From Asanoa siamensis (lineage in GTDB: Bacteria > Actinomycetota > Actinomycetes > Mycobacteriales > Micromonosporaceae): a DNA stretch of 64,000 bases. Both the position numbers and the translations under genes were made by a program. Numbering within the stretch: the first letter of the stretch is position 1; each line of letters opens with the position of its first letter. Positions 56,410 to 64,000 of the stretch are shown here, in pieces. Below the pieces are notes generated by a model that worked only from the letters and a program-made list of their open reading frames with translations, did no database searches and was not told where the DNA came from. The stretch covers positions 1-64,000 of the forward strand of contig NZ_BONE01000019.1 of the NCBI RefSeq assembly GCF_016862555.1. Direction: 5' to 3'.

Positions 56410-57009
56410 GTGAGCGGACGACTGCGGGGAGCGGCAGCGATGCGGGCTCTCGCGCATCCGACGCGGATCGCGCTCATGGAGGCGTTGCGCCTGCACGAGA
56501 CGCTGACCGCCACCGAGGCGAGCGCGCTGATCGGGGAGACCCCGACCAACTGCGCGTTCCACCTGCGTGCCCTGGCGAGGTTCGGGTTCGTCGAGGAGGT
56601 CGGGGCGGGCCCCGGCCGGCGCCGCCCGTGGCGCGCCCTCGACGTGCCGCTGGCGTTCTCGGACGTGCAGGGCGACGAACAGTCCACGGCTGCCGCCCGC
56701 GCGTTGTCCGATGTGCTGATCCGGCACTGGCTCGACCGGCTGCAGTCGGCGCAGGCCAACCGGCACGCCGAGCCGGTCGAGTGGCAGGACGTGCTCGGCG
56801 GCTCCAGCACGGTGGTGCACGGGACCGTCGACGAGGTGCGCGACCTGGTCGCGGAGATCCGGGCGGTGCTGGGGCGTTTCGACGACCGGCTGCGCGACCC
56901 GGCCGCCCGGCCGGACGGGTCCCGCCCGGTCGAGGTGCTGCTCTTCGCCCAGCCCTACGGCGAGGGTGAACGCGCAGGGCCTGGTGTCGCGGCTCCAGGT
57001 TCGGCGTGA
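56410..57009 (+). CDS. ArsR-family transcriptional regulator
   Basis: 199 aa. The N-terminal winged helix (residues about 10-80) reads MRALAHPTRIALMEALRLHE, TATEASALIGETPTNCAFHL, RALARFGFVEEVGAGPGRRR. A helical C-terminal half with no Cys metal site follows, so a metal effector is unlikely; a small molecule or protein signal is more probable. GTG 56410 was chosen; TTG 56377 would add 11 residues. The C-terminus ends in a Gly/Ala/Pro tail. Confidence 0.83.
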   Translation: MSGRLRGAAAMRALAHPTRIALMEALRLHETLTATEASALIGETPTNCAFHLRALARFGFVEEVGAGPGRRRPWRALDVPLAFSDVQGDEQSTAAARALSDVLIRHWLDRLQSAQANRHAEPVEWQDVLGGSSTVVHGTVDEVRDLVAEIRAVLGRFDDRLRDPAARPDGSRPVEVLLFAQPYGEGERAGPGVAAPGSA

Positions 57010-57083
57010 AGACTGGTGGCTGTTGTTTGCTGACCGCCAGATCAGGGCCGGCGTTGGCCGCCGGCTCGCTGAAGGGCTGAACC

Positions 57084-57956
57084 GTGTCCATTCCCCCGTT
57101 GACGCTGGGCGCCTCCATGCTCGGCAACCGTGCCGAAGGCGTCGAACTCGCCACCGCCCTGCTCCGCTCGCCGTACGGCGCCGTCGACACGTCCAACAAC
57201 TACGCCGACGGCCGCAGTGAGTCGCTGCTCGGTGACGCGCTGCGGTCGTGGTCGGAGCCGACCGCCCCCGCGACCCTCTATTCCAAGGCCGACGCGGACC
57301 CCACCACGGGCGTCTTCGACGGCGACCGGGTGTGGCGCTCGTGGGAGGAGACGACGAAGCGGCTCGGCGTGGAGCGGCTGCCGATGTACCACCTGCACGA
57401 CCCTTACGGCATGACGGTGGCCGAGGCCGCGGCGCCCGGCGGGGCGATCGAGGCGCTGGTCGCGCTCCGCGCGCAGGGCCTCGTCGGCTCGATCGGCATC
57501 GCGGCGGGCCGCCGCCGGCTCGTCGAGGAGTACGTGCGCACCGATGTCTTCAACGCGGTCCTGACCCACAACCGCTACACACTGGTGGACCAGAGCGCAG
57601 CCGGCATCATCGAGGCGGCGACGGAGCGCGGCATGACGGTCTTCAACGCGGCCCCGTTCGGCGGAGGCATCCTGGCGGGTTCTTCTCCGGACCGCTACGC
57701 CTACCAGCCGGCCCGCCCGGAGGTCCTGGCGTTCGTGTCGAAGCTGTCCTCCCTGTGCGCGTCGTGGGATGTCCCGTTGGCCGCGGCGGCGTTGCACTTC
57801 TCGCTGCGGTCGCCGCTGGTGCACTCGACGGTGGTCGGGGTGTCGTCCTTGGCTCGGTTGGCGGCGCTGGACGAACTGGTCGCGGTCGAGGTGCCGGACG
57901 GGTTCTTCGAGGCTGTCGGTGAGCTGGGGACGCCGCCGGTGGCGCTCGACGAGTGA
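57084..57956 (+). CDS. Aldo/keto reductase (aldose 1-dehydrogenase-like)
   Basis: 290 aa TIM barrel. The tetrad Asp and Tyr are in VDTSNNYADGRSE near residue 35, Lys is in LYSKADADP, and His is in MYHLHDPYGM near residue 102. The arrangement resembles D-threo-aldose/L-fucose dehydrogenases. The substrate is unknown. GTG 57084 is preceded by GAAGGG. It lies 74 bp after the ArsR gene on the same strand and may be co-regulated. As with the other aldo/keto reductase at 24.3 kb, a GC-rich tandem array follows directly. Confidence 0.85.
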   Translation: MSIPPLTLGASMLGNRAEGVELATALLRSPYGAVDTSNNYADGRSESLLGDALRSWSEPTAPATLYSKADADPTTGVFDGDRVWRSWEETTKRLGVERLPMYHLHDPYGMTVAEAAAPGGAIEALVALRAQGLVGSIGIAAGRRRLVEEYVRTDVFNAVLTHNRYTLVDQSAAGIIEAATERGMTVFNAAPFGGGILAGSSPDRYAYQPARPEVLAFVSKLSSLCASWDVPLAAAALHFSLRSPLVHSTVVGVSSLARLAALDELVAVEVPDGFFEAVGELGTPPVALDE

Positions 57957-57989
57957 ACTGACCGCGGTAGGCACCCGGACGCCTCGTCG

Positions 57990-58200
57990 AAGCCTCTTGC
58001 CGGCGGCTCGCGGCGGCCCGGCCACTGCGCCGGGCGTCGCGCGGCCGGTCGCTGCGCCGGGCCGATGGCGGCCCGGTCACCCGCCGGCCCCACGGCGGCA
58101 GGGGACCGCGCGGCCCGGTCACTGCGCCGGGCGCCGCGCGGCCCGGTCACTGCGCCGCGCCCACGGCGGCCCGGTCAGGCGCCGGGCCGCCGCACTGGCC
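57990..58200. repeat. GC-rich degenerate tandem repeat (about 28-bp unit)
   Basis: A unit near GCGCGGCCCGGTCACTGCGC then CGGGCGCC recurs head to tail from about 57996 to 58195, with 28-bp spacing in the best-preserved part (about 58110-58165). Core phrases GGCCCGGTCACTGCGCCG and GCCGGGCC resemble the array at 25.3 kb. It is non-coding and lies between the aldo/keto reductase gene and the convergent hutH gene. Confidence 0.65.
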
Positions 58201-58202
58201 GG

Positions 58203-59741
58203 TCAGCTCAGGGGGCCGAGCTCCGTCTCGATCGCCGTGCGTAGGTCCGGTCCGCTGACCAGTGCGCGCGCACCCTCGATCGTCGGCGCCAGGAAGACGT
58301 CGGGGCCCGGGGTGCCCGCGAAGCGGGCCACCGCCGCCGTCGCGAGCGCCCCCGCCGGCGACGGGGTGAGCGGCGCCCGGAGCTGGATGCCGCGCACCGC
58401 GGCCAGCAGCTCCACGGCCAGCAGGCTGGTCAGGTTGTCGAGGACGGTACGCAGCTTCTTGGTCGCCGCCCACCCCATCGACACGTGGTCCTCCTGCATG
58501 CCGCTGGTCGGCAGCGAGTCGACCGACGCGGGCGACGCCAGGCGGCGGTTCTCGGCGACGATCCCGGCGGCCGTGTACTGCGCGATCATCAGCCCCGAGT
58601 TGACCCCCGCGTCCGGGGACAGGAACGGCGGCAGCTCGCGGGACCGGGTCACGTCGAGGAGGCGGTCGACCCGCCGCTCGGCGATGGCGCCGACCTCGGC
58701 CGCCGCGATCGCCAGGTAGTCGGCCGCGAAGCCCAGCGGCGCCCCGTGGAAGTTGCCCGTCGACTCGACCCGGCCGTCGGGCAGGACGATCGGGTTGTCG
58801 ACCACCGAGCGGAGCTCGCGGCCCGCCACCTGGGTAGCGAACTCGAGCGTGTCGCGCGCCGCGCCGGCCACCTGCGGGGCGCAGCGCATCGAGTACGCGT
58901 CCTGCACCGCGTGGACCAGGTCGTCCCGGTGGGAGTCCATAATGGCCGAGCCCTGCAGCAGCCGGTAGATGTTGGCCGCCGACGTGGCCTGGCCCGGGTG
59001 GGGCCGGATCGCGTGCAGCTCCGGCATGAACGGCCGGTCGGTGCCGAGCATCGCCTCGATCGACAAGGCGGCGGTCAGGTCGGCCATCGTGAACAGGTGC
59101 GCGGCGTCGCCGAGCGCGAGCAGCAGCATGCCGAGCATGCCGTCGGTGCCGTTGACCAGCGCCAGGCCCTCCTTGGCGGCCAGCGTGATCGGGCGCAGGC
59201 CGGCGCGGCGCAGGGCCTCGCCGCCGTCGATGCGGGTGCCGGACTTGTCGAGGACCCAGCCCTCACCGAGCAGCACCAGCGCGCAGTGCGCCAGCGGGGC
59301 GAGGTCGCCGGACGCGCCGAGCGAGCCGTGCTCGGGCACCCACGGCGTCACGTCGGCATTGAGCAGGTCGACCAGCGACTGGGCGACCAGCGGCCGGACG
59401 CCGGAGCGGCCCATCGCCAGCGATCGGATCCGCAGCAGCATCATCGCCCGGACGACCTCGCGCGGCATCGGGGCGCCGACGCCGGCCGCGTGCGAGCGGA
59501 TCAGCGCGTGCTGCAGCTCCGCGCGCCGGTCGCTGGCCACGAACGTGTTGGCCAGCGAGCCGAAGCCGGTCGAGACGCCGTAGACCGGGCGCCCCGACTC
59601 CTCGATGCGGTCCACGTGGGCCCGCGACTCCGCCATCGCCTCGACGGCGGTGGGGTGCAGCTCGACGAGCGCGGCCCCGCGGGCCACGGCATGGACGTCG
59701 GCGGGCGTGACGCCGGTGGGCAGGACGGTGACAGTCGTCAT
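58203..59741 (-). CDS. hutH: Histidine ammonia-lyase
   Basis: 512 aa. The MIO prosthetic group forms from Ala143-Ser144-Gly145 in [15 protein letters not shown]. The catalytic Tyr is in [13 protein letters not shown] (Tyr54). It deaminates L-histidine to trans-urocanate, the first step of histidine use. It is the last gene of the minus-strand hut operon; its start overlaps the hutI stop by ATGA. The stop lies next to a GC-rich tandem array that may contribute to transcription termination. Confidence 0.96.
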   Translation of the reverse strand: MTTVTVLPTGVTPADVHAVARGAALVELHPTAVEAMAESRAHVDRIEESGRPVYGVSTGFGSLANTFVASDRRAELQHALIRSHAAGVGAPMPREVVRAMMLLRIRSLAMGRSGVRPLVAQSLVDLLNADVTPWVPEHGSLGASGDLAPLAHCALVLLGEGWVLDKSGTRIDGGEALRRAGLRPITLAAKEGLALVNGTDGMLGMLLLALGDAAHLFTMADLTAALSIEAMLGTDRPFMPELHAIRPHPGQATSAANIYRLLQGSAIMDSHRDDLVHAVQDAYSMRCAPQVAGAARDTLEFATQVAGRELRSVVDNPIVLPDGRVESTGNFHGAPLGFAADYLAIAAAEVGAIAERRVDRLLDVTRSRELPPFLSPDAGVNSGLMIAQYTAAGIVAENRRLASPASVDSLPTSGMQEDHVSMGWAATKKLRTVLDNLTSLLAVELLAAVRGIQLRAPLTPSPAGALATAAVARFAGTPGPDVFLAPTIEGARALVSGPDLRTAIETELGPLS

Positions 59742-60904
59742 TGCGGGACTCCGTTGTGCAGGACCTTGGTGACCAGCGGGACGCCGGGCCGGTAGGCCAG
59801 GTGCAGATGGGTGGGCGCGTCGAGCAGCACGAGGTCGGCCCGTGCACCGGGGCGGATCACGCCCACGTCGTCGCGGAGCAGCGCCCGGGCGCCGCCCGCC
59901 GTGGCCGCCCAGACCGCCTCGGCGGGCGTCATGCCCATCTCGCGGACGGCGAGCGCGATGCAGAACGGCATCGAGGAGGTGTACGAGGATCCCGGGTTGC
60001 AGTCGGTCGCCAGCGCGACGGTGGCGCCGGCGTCGAGCAGCCGCCGCGCGTCGGGATAGGCGGACCGGGTGGAGAACTCGGCGCCGGGCAACAGCGTCGC
60101 CACGGTACGCGACGCGGCCAGCGCGTCGATGTCGTCGCGGGACAGGTGCGTGCAGTGGTCGGCGCTGGCCGCCCCGAGCTCCACCGCGAGCTGCACACCG
60201 TCGCCGGGGCCGAGTTGGTTGGCGTGCACGCGTACACCCAGGCCCGCGTCCTTGCCCACCGTCAGGATCGCCCGCGCGTGGTCGGGATCGAAGGCGCCCT
60301 TCTCGCAGAACACGTCGATCCAGCGGGCATAGGGGCGCGCCGCCCGCAGCATCGGCCCGCAGACCAGCCCGACGTAGTCGTCGGCCCGGTCGGCGTATTC
60401 GGGCGGCACCACGTGGGCGCCGAGGAACGTGGTCTCCCGGCTGAACTCGGCGGCGATCCGCAGGGAGCGGGCCTCGTCGGCGACCGTCAGCCCGTACCCA
60501 CTCTTGATCTCGATCGTCGTGGTGCCCTGGCGCAGCGTCTCGGCCCGCAGCCGGGCCACGTTGTCGCGGAGCACGTCGTCGCCGGCGGCGCGGGTCGCGG
60601 CGACCGTGGTGCGGATGCCCCCGCCCGTGTAGGCCTCGCCGGCCATCCGCGCGGCGAACTCGGCGGCCCGGTCGCCGGCGAAGACGAGGTGCGCGTGGCT
60701 GTCGACGAAGCCGGGCAGCACCGCGCCGCCCTGCGCGTCGATCCGCCGGTCGGCGGCCGGCGCGTAGCGGCTCGGGCCGATCCAGGCGACCTCGCCCTCT
60801 TCGACGAGCACCGCCGCCTTGCGCCGGATGCCCAGCGGGCCACCCTCGCCGGTGCCGGGGATGTTGGTCACCAGTTCGCCGATGTTGTCGACCAGGAAGG
60901 TCAC
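59738..60904 (-). CDS. hutI: Imidazolonepropionase
   Basis: 388 aa amidohydrolase-fold enzyme. The metal site [10 protein letters not shown] is near residue 72, followed by [18 protein letters not shown], the family-specific KSGYGLTV near residue 140, [10 protein letters not shown] near residue 225, and Asp in [15 protein letters not shown] near residue 297. It opens the imidazolone ring to give N-formimidoyl-L-glutamate. GTG 60904 overlaps the hutF stop (GTGA). The large reading frame that spans hutI and hutF on this strand is two genes. Confidence 0.95.
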   Translation of the reverse strand: MTFLVDNIGELVTNIPGTGEGGPLGIRRKAAVLVEEGEVAWIGPSRYAPAADRRIDAQGGAVLPGFVDSHAHLVFAGDRAAEFAARMAGEAYTGGGIRTTVAATRAAGDDVLRDNVARLRAETLRQGTTTIEIKSGYGLTVADEARSLRIAAEFSRETTFLGAHVVPPEYADRADDYVGLVCGPMLRAARPYARWIDVFCEKGAFDPDHARAILTVGKDAGLGVRVHANQLGPGDGVQLAVELGAASADHCTHLSRDDIDALAASRTVATLLPGAEFSTRSAYPDARRLLDAGATVALATDCNPGSSYTSSMPFCIALAVREMGMTPAEAVWAATAGGARALLRDDVGVIRPGARADLVLLDAPTHLHLAYRPGVPLVTKVLHNGVPQ

Positions 60905-62238
60905 CACAGGCTGCTCACCGCCTCTTCGAGCGCCGCCGGCACGTCTATCCGGACATGGTGCCCCTCGCGTACGACGACCCGCCCGTCGACCACCACCGTG
61001 GTGACGTCGGCGGCAGTCGCGGCCAGCGGCACACCGACCGGCGGGGCGCCGGCCGTACGCGGGCTCGCGGTGTCGACCGTGACCAGGTCGGCCCGTTCGC
61101 CGACCGCGATGCGGCCCACGTCGGCCCACCCCAGCGCGGCCTGGCCGGCCACCGACGCGGCCCGGACCAACTCGGCCGGCATGAAGTGGCCGCGCCGCTC
61201 GGTGCGCAGCCGCTCGCCGGCCTCCAACGCCCGCGCCTCCTCGAACAGGTCGATCACGGCCTGGCTGTCGCTGCCAAGCGAGAGCGGGCTGCCGGCGTCG
61301 GCGAGCGCCCGGGCCGGGCCGATGCCGTCGGCGAGGTCGCGTTCGGTGGTCGGGCAGAAGCAGACGCCCGTGCCGGTGTCGCCCAGCAGCGTGCGGTCGA
61401 GGTCGGTGAGGTGGGTGGCGTGTACGGCGGTCGACCGCGGCCCGAGGATGCCGCTGTCGGAGAGCACCTCGGTCGGGGTGCGCCCGTAGGCCGCGAGGCA
61501 GGCCTCGTTCTCGGCCCGCTGCTCGGAGAGGTGGAAGTGCAGCGGGCGCCCGGCGGTGCGTTCGGCGAACTCGGGGAGGAGGGCGGCGGGCACGGCCCGG
61601 ACCGAGTGCAGCGCGGCGCCGATCCGGACCGACTCGGTGTTGTCGGCGTTGGCGTCGTCGAGGCGGGCCAGCCGCTCGAGGTAGGCGTCGAGGTCCTGGT
61701 CGCCGAACCGCCGTTGGACGCCCTCCAGCGGGGCACCGTCGGCCGACGAGGTCAGGTAGAGCGTGTCGAGCAGCGTGATCCGGATGCCGGCCTGCGCCGC
61801 CGCCTCGATCAGCACCGTGCCCATCACGTTGGGGTCGACGTAGGGCTCGCCGTCGACGTCGTGGTGCAGGTAGTGGAACTCGCCCACGGTGGTGATGCCG
61901 GTCAGCGCCATCTCCGCGTAGGTCGCCCGGGCCAGCGCCAGGTAGCGGTCGGGGTCGAGCCGCCCGGCCAGCGCGTACATCCGGTCGCGCCAGGTCCAGA
62001 AGCTGCCCCGGTCGTCGGTGGTGCGGCCGCGCAGCGCACGGTGGAACGCGTGCGAGTGGGCGTTGGCGAGCCCCGGCAGGGTGAGCCCCCGGAGCCGGGT
62101 CGCACCGGCCGGCGGCGTCGCGACGCCGACCGTGATGGTCGAGAACCGCGAGTCGACCACCTCGATCACCACCCGGTCGGTCGGCGCCTCGTCGGACCCC
62201 AACCAGGCCCAGTCGGCGTACCACAGCCCATCGCTCAT
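60901..62238 (-). CDS. hutF: Formimidoylglutamate deiminase
   Basis: 445 aa amidohydrolase-fold enzyme. The metal ligands are in [13 protein letters not shown] near residue 62, [13 protein letters not shown] near residue 235, HATHLTDLD near residue 270, and Asp in [14 protein letters not shown] near residue 320. It converts formimidoylglutamate to N-formylglutamate plus ammonia, the alternative branch to direct HutG cleavage. A hydrolase for formylglutamate is then required, for which the adjacent M20 gene is a candidate. A hairpin and repeat lie just upstream of ATG 62238. Confidence 0.92.
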   Translation of the reverse strand: MSDGLWYADWAWLGSDEAPTDRVVIEVVDSRFSTITVGVATPPAGATRLRGLTLPGLANAHSHAFHRALRGRTTDDRGSFWTWRDRMYALAGRLDPDRYLALARATYAEMALTGITTVGEFHYLHHDVDGEPYVDPNVMGTVLIEAAAQAGIRITLLDTLYLTSSADGAPLEGVQRRFGDQDLDAYLERLARLDDANADNTESVRIGAALHSVRAVPAALLPEFAERTAGRPLHFHLSEQRAENEACLAAYGRTPTEVLSDSGILGPRSTAVHATHLTDLDRTLLGDTGTGVCFCPTTERDLADGIGPARALADAGSPLSLGSDSQAVIDLFEEARALEAGERLRTERRGHFMPAELVRAASVAGQAALGWADVGRIAVGERADLVTVDTASPRTAGAPPVGVPLAATAADVTTVVVDGRVVVREGHHVRIDVPAALEEAVSSLW

Positions 62239-62240
62239 GC

Positions 62241-62311
62241 CCGCTCCTCACTTCGTGAGGAGCGGCAGGAGCTCCGATCACTGAGCTGGCCAGTTCGCTC
62301 GCTCCGCTCGC
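62241..62311. repeat. Hairpin and repeat between the M20 gene and hutF
   Basis: CCGCTCCTCAC-TTC-GTGAGGAGCGG is a perfect 11-bp stem with a 3-base loop (62241-62265), two bases from the hutF start. It is followed by GCTCCGATCACTGAGCTGGC and by TTCGCTCGCTCCGCTCGCTC, a CGCTCGCTC direct repeat that runs into the M20 stop codon. The block looks like an inserted small repetitive element. It could attenuate, or protect, the mRNA between the two genes. Confidence 0.65.
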
Positions 62312-63583
62312 TCATTTTGCGACCCCCTCGTCATGATCAACGAGTGGCGTGCTGGACAGTTCCTCCAGCACGCGGGCCAGCGCCTCGACGCCCGCGGCGC
62401 AGTCGGCGTCAGCGGCCGTCTCGGCCGGCGCGTGGCTGACACCGGTGGGGTTGCGGACGAAGAGCATCGCCGTGGGTAGGTGCGCGGAGAGCACCCCGGC
62501 GTCGTGGCCCGCACCGGTCGGCAGGATCGGCACGCCGCCGAGCAGCCCGGCCAGCCGCGCGGCCAGACCCTCGTCGAACCGCACCTCGCCGGTCGTCGAC
62601 TCGGCGGTGAACCGGATCCCGGTGCCGTCCCGCCCGGCCCGTTCGGTCGCCTTCTTCGCGACCGCCTCGACCAGCGCGGCCAGTGTCGCCTCGTCGGCGG
62701 CCCGGGCGTCGAGCCAACCGCGTACGGCGGACGGGATCGCGTTGGTCGCGTTGGGGGTGACCTCGACCCGCCCGACGGTCGCGTGCGCGTCCCGGAGCCG
62801 GGCCTCCTTGTTGGCGGCCAGCACCGTGAAGGCGTAGGTCAGCATCGGGTCGCGCCGGTCGCTCATCAGCGTCGTGCCGGCGTGGTTGCCCTCGCCCTCG
62901 ACGTCGAACCGCCACCGCCCGTGCGGCCAGATCGCGCTGGCCACCCCGACCGGCGCGGCCAGTGCGCGCCCCTGCTCGACGTGCAACTCGACGTAGGCGT
63001 CGAAGCCGGCGACCAGGTCGGGCCGCGCCCCGGCGGGAGCGGCGCCCAGGACGTCGCCCAGGGCGAGTCCGTCGCGGTCGGTGAGCTCGGCGGCCCGCGC
63101 CGGGTCGATCGCCCCGGTCAGCAGCCGCGACCCGAGGCAGGCGACCCCGAACCGCGACCCCTCCTCCTCGGCGAACGCGGCCACGGTGATCGGCCGCGCG
63201 GGCCGGAAACCCCGCGCCCGCAACAGGTCGACCGCGAGAAAGGCGGACACGATCCCGAGCGGCCCGTCGAACGCCCCACCATGCGGCACAGAGTCGAAAT
63301 GACTCCCGGTCAACACCCCACCGGGCCCGTTGCCGTCCCCGCGGCCGGAGACCGCCCCCGACGCCCCGGCGGCCGGAGACCAGGTGGCGAAGAGGTTGCC
63401 GTTGCCGTCGTGGGTGACCGGCATGTCGCGGGACGCGGCCTGGGCATGGAACCAGTCGCGGAGCGCGACCTCGGCCGGCGACCAGGCGAAGCGCAGGTAG
63501 CCGCCGTCCGGTGCGCGGCCGATGCCCGACAGCTCCGCCCACACCTCGCGGAAGGTGTGCACCAGGTCAAGGTCGCTGGACAT
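62312..63583 (-). CDS. M20-family amidohydrolase in the hut operon (candidate N-formylglutamate hydrolase)
   Basis: 423 aa zinc peptidase-like enzyme annotated in relatives as allantoate amidohydrolase or carbamoylase. The metal site includes GSHFDSVPHGGAFDGPLG near residue 95, AEEEGSRFGVACLGS near residue 137 (Glu-Glu), ELHVEQG near residue 202, and His near the C-terminus in TGAGHDAGVLS. It lies between hutU and hutF. Neither allantoin genes nor a HutG-type gene is seen, so cleavage of N-formylglutamate to glutamate plus formate is a reasonable inference. The same gene order occurs in streptomycetes as I remember it. Confidence 0.82.
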   Translation of the reverse strand: MSSDLDLVHTFREVWAELSGIGRAPDGGYLRFAWSPAEVALRDWFHAQAASRDMPVTHDGNGNLFATWSPAAGASGAVSGRGDGNGPGGVLTGSHFDSVPHGGAFDGPLGIVSAFLAVDLLRARGFRPARPITVAAFAEEEGSRFGVACLGSRLLTGAIDPARAAELTDRDGLALGDVLGAAPAGARPDLVAGFDAYVELHVEQGRALAAPVGVASAIWPHGRWRFDVEGEGNHAGTTLMSDRRDPMLTYAFTVLAANKEARLRDAHATVGRVEVTPNATNAIPSAVRGWLDARAADEATLAALVEAVAKKATERAGRDGTGIRFTAESTTGEVRFDEGLAARLAGLLGGVPILPTGAGHDAGVLSAHLPTAMLFVRNPTGVSHAPAETAADADCAAGVEALARVLEELSSTPLVDHDEGVAK

Positions 63584-63587
63584 CAGG

Positions 63588-64000
63588 TCACTCCGCCATC
63601 GGGACGCGGACGCCGCGCTCGGTGGCGACCTCGACGGCGCGGTCGTAGCCCGCGTCGACGTGGCGGATGACGCCCATGCCCGGGTCGTTGGTCAGCACGC
63701 GCTCGATCTTCTGGCCCGCCCGGGCCGTGCCGTCGGCGACGCAGACCTGGCCCGCGTGGATCGAGCGGCCGATGCCCACGCCGCCGCCGTGGTGGATGGA
63801 CACCCACGACGCGCCGCTCGCGGTGTTGACCAGCGCGTTGAGCAGCGGCCAGTCGGCGATCGCGTCGGAGCCGTCGGCCATCGCCTCGGTCTCGCGGTAG
63901 GGCGAGGCGACCGACCCCGCGTCGAGGTGGTCGCGGCCGATCACCAGCGGCGCCGAGATCTCGCCGGAGGCGACCATCTCGTTGAACCGCACGCCGGCCT
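63588..64000 (-). CDS. hutU: Urocanate hydratase, C-terminal part (gene continues past right edge)
   Basis: At least 136 C-terminal residues are present. The signature region is [20 protein letters not shown], and the upstream [20 protein letters not shown] and [20 protein letters not shown] are typical of the NAD-dependent urocanase C-terminus. It converts urocanate to 4-imidazolone-5-propionate, between HutH and HutI. It is the first hut gene visible, four bases upstream of the M20 gene; the operon promoter must lie beyond the right edge. Confidence 0.95.
   Translation of the reverse strand, partial: AGVRFNEMVASGEISAPLVIGRDHLDAGSVASPYRETEAMADGSDAIADWPLLNALVNTASGASWVSIHHGGGVGIGRSIHAGQVCVADGTARAGQKIERVLTNDPGMGVIRHVDAGYDRAVEVATERGVRVPMAE

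Noticed and set aside
59738-62281. Single 847-codon minus-strand frame covering hutI and hutF
   Set aside because: Its first half is out of frame with HutF and is shadow; only the part from 60904 encodes HutI.

Overview
The window is about 64 kb of very GC-rich chromosomal DNA (third codon positions almost always G or C; many GTG starts; 4-base ATGA/GTGA overlaps; leaderless starts of the form TAnnnT-N6/7-ATG/GTG). Gene content (XRE plus DUF397 pairs, an N-acetylglucosamine NgcEFG importer, mec-cysO-cysM, a DUF6186-like protein, a GH12-CBM2 cellulase with a CebR box, a LAL-type LuxR regulator) points to a filamentous actinomycete, most likely Micromonosporaceae. It looks chromosomal and largely housekeeping; no transposase, integrase, tRNA, rRNA or CRISPR array was seen.

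Layout. 0-6.1 kb: N-acetylglucosamine uptake and catabolism, with the minus-strand operon rpiR - SIS-domain protein - ngcE - ngcF - ngcG - secreted protein, divergent from a GlcNAc kinase; the shared promoter carries two short dyads. 6.1-18 kb: a Rox-like FAD monooxygenase, a dimethylglycine/sarcosine dehydrogenase-type flavoenzyme, a SpoU rRNA methyltransferase, a MoxR-type ATPase with a VWA partner, a GlxA-type regulator, and an MFS exporter. 18-25 kb: a more accessory stretch with an XRE/DUF397 pair, MazG-like protein, an unknown protein with a PD-(D/E)XK-like C-terminus, a frameshifted beta-propeller membrane protein, a LigD phosphoesterase fused to a ligase domain lacking its catalytic lysine, and an aldo/keto reductase. 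25-31 kb: a GC-rich tandem array, a flavin monooxygenase divergent from a GntR-TetR fusion regulator, and a secreted cellulase. 31.6-33.4 kb: ctaD with a strong terminator, followed by a short graveyard of gene remnants.

35-53.5 kb: regulators and hydrolases, then a backbone matching the order known from Mycobacterium tuberculosis Rv1330c-Rv1341: pncB, clpS, DUF2017, mec, cysO, cysM, metallo-beta-lactamase-fold phosphodiesterase, rph, rdgB. It is interrupted by a LAL regulator plus a dynamin-like protein, by a hydrolase plus membrane protein with repeats, and by two GT4 glycosyltransferases. CysO carries 19 residues beyond its Gly-Gly, so it should need trimming, presumably by the adjacent JAMM protease Mec.

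53.5-64 kb: AraC and ArsR regulators with their neighbours, an aldo/keto reductase, another GC-rich tandem array, and a histidine-utilisation operon on the minus strand (hutU, M20 amidohydrolase, hutF, hutI, hutH). hutU runs off the right edge. Histidine would go via urocanate, imidazolonepropionate, formimidoylglutamate and formylglutamate to glutamate, with the M20 enzyme a candidate for the last step.
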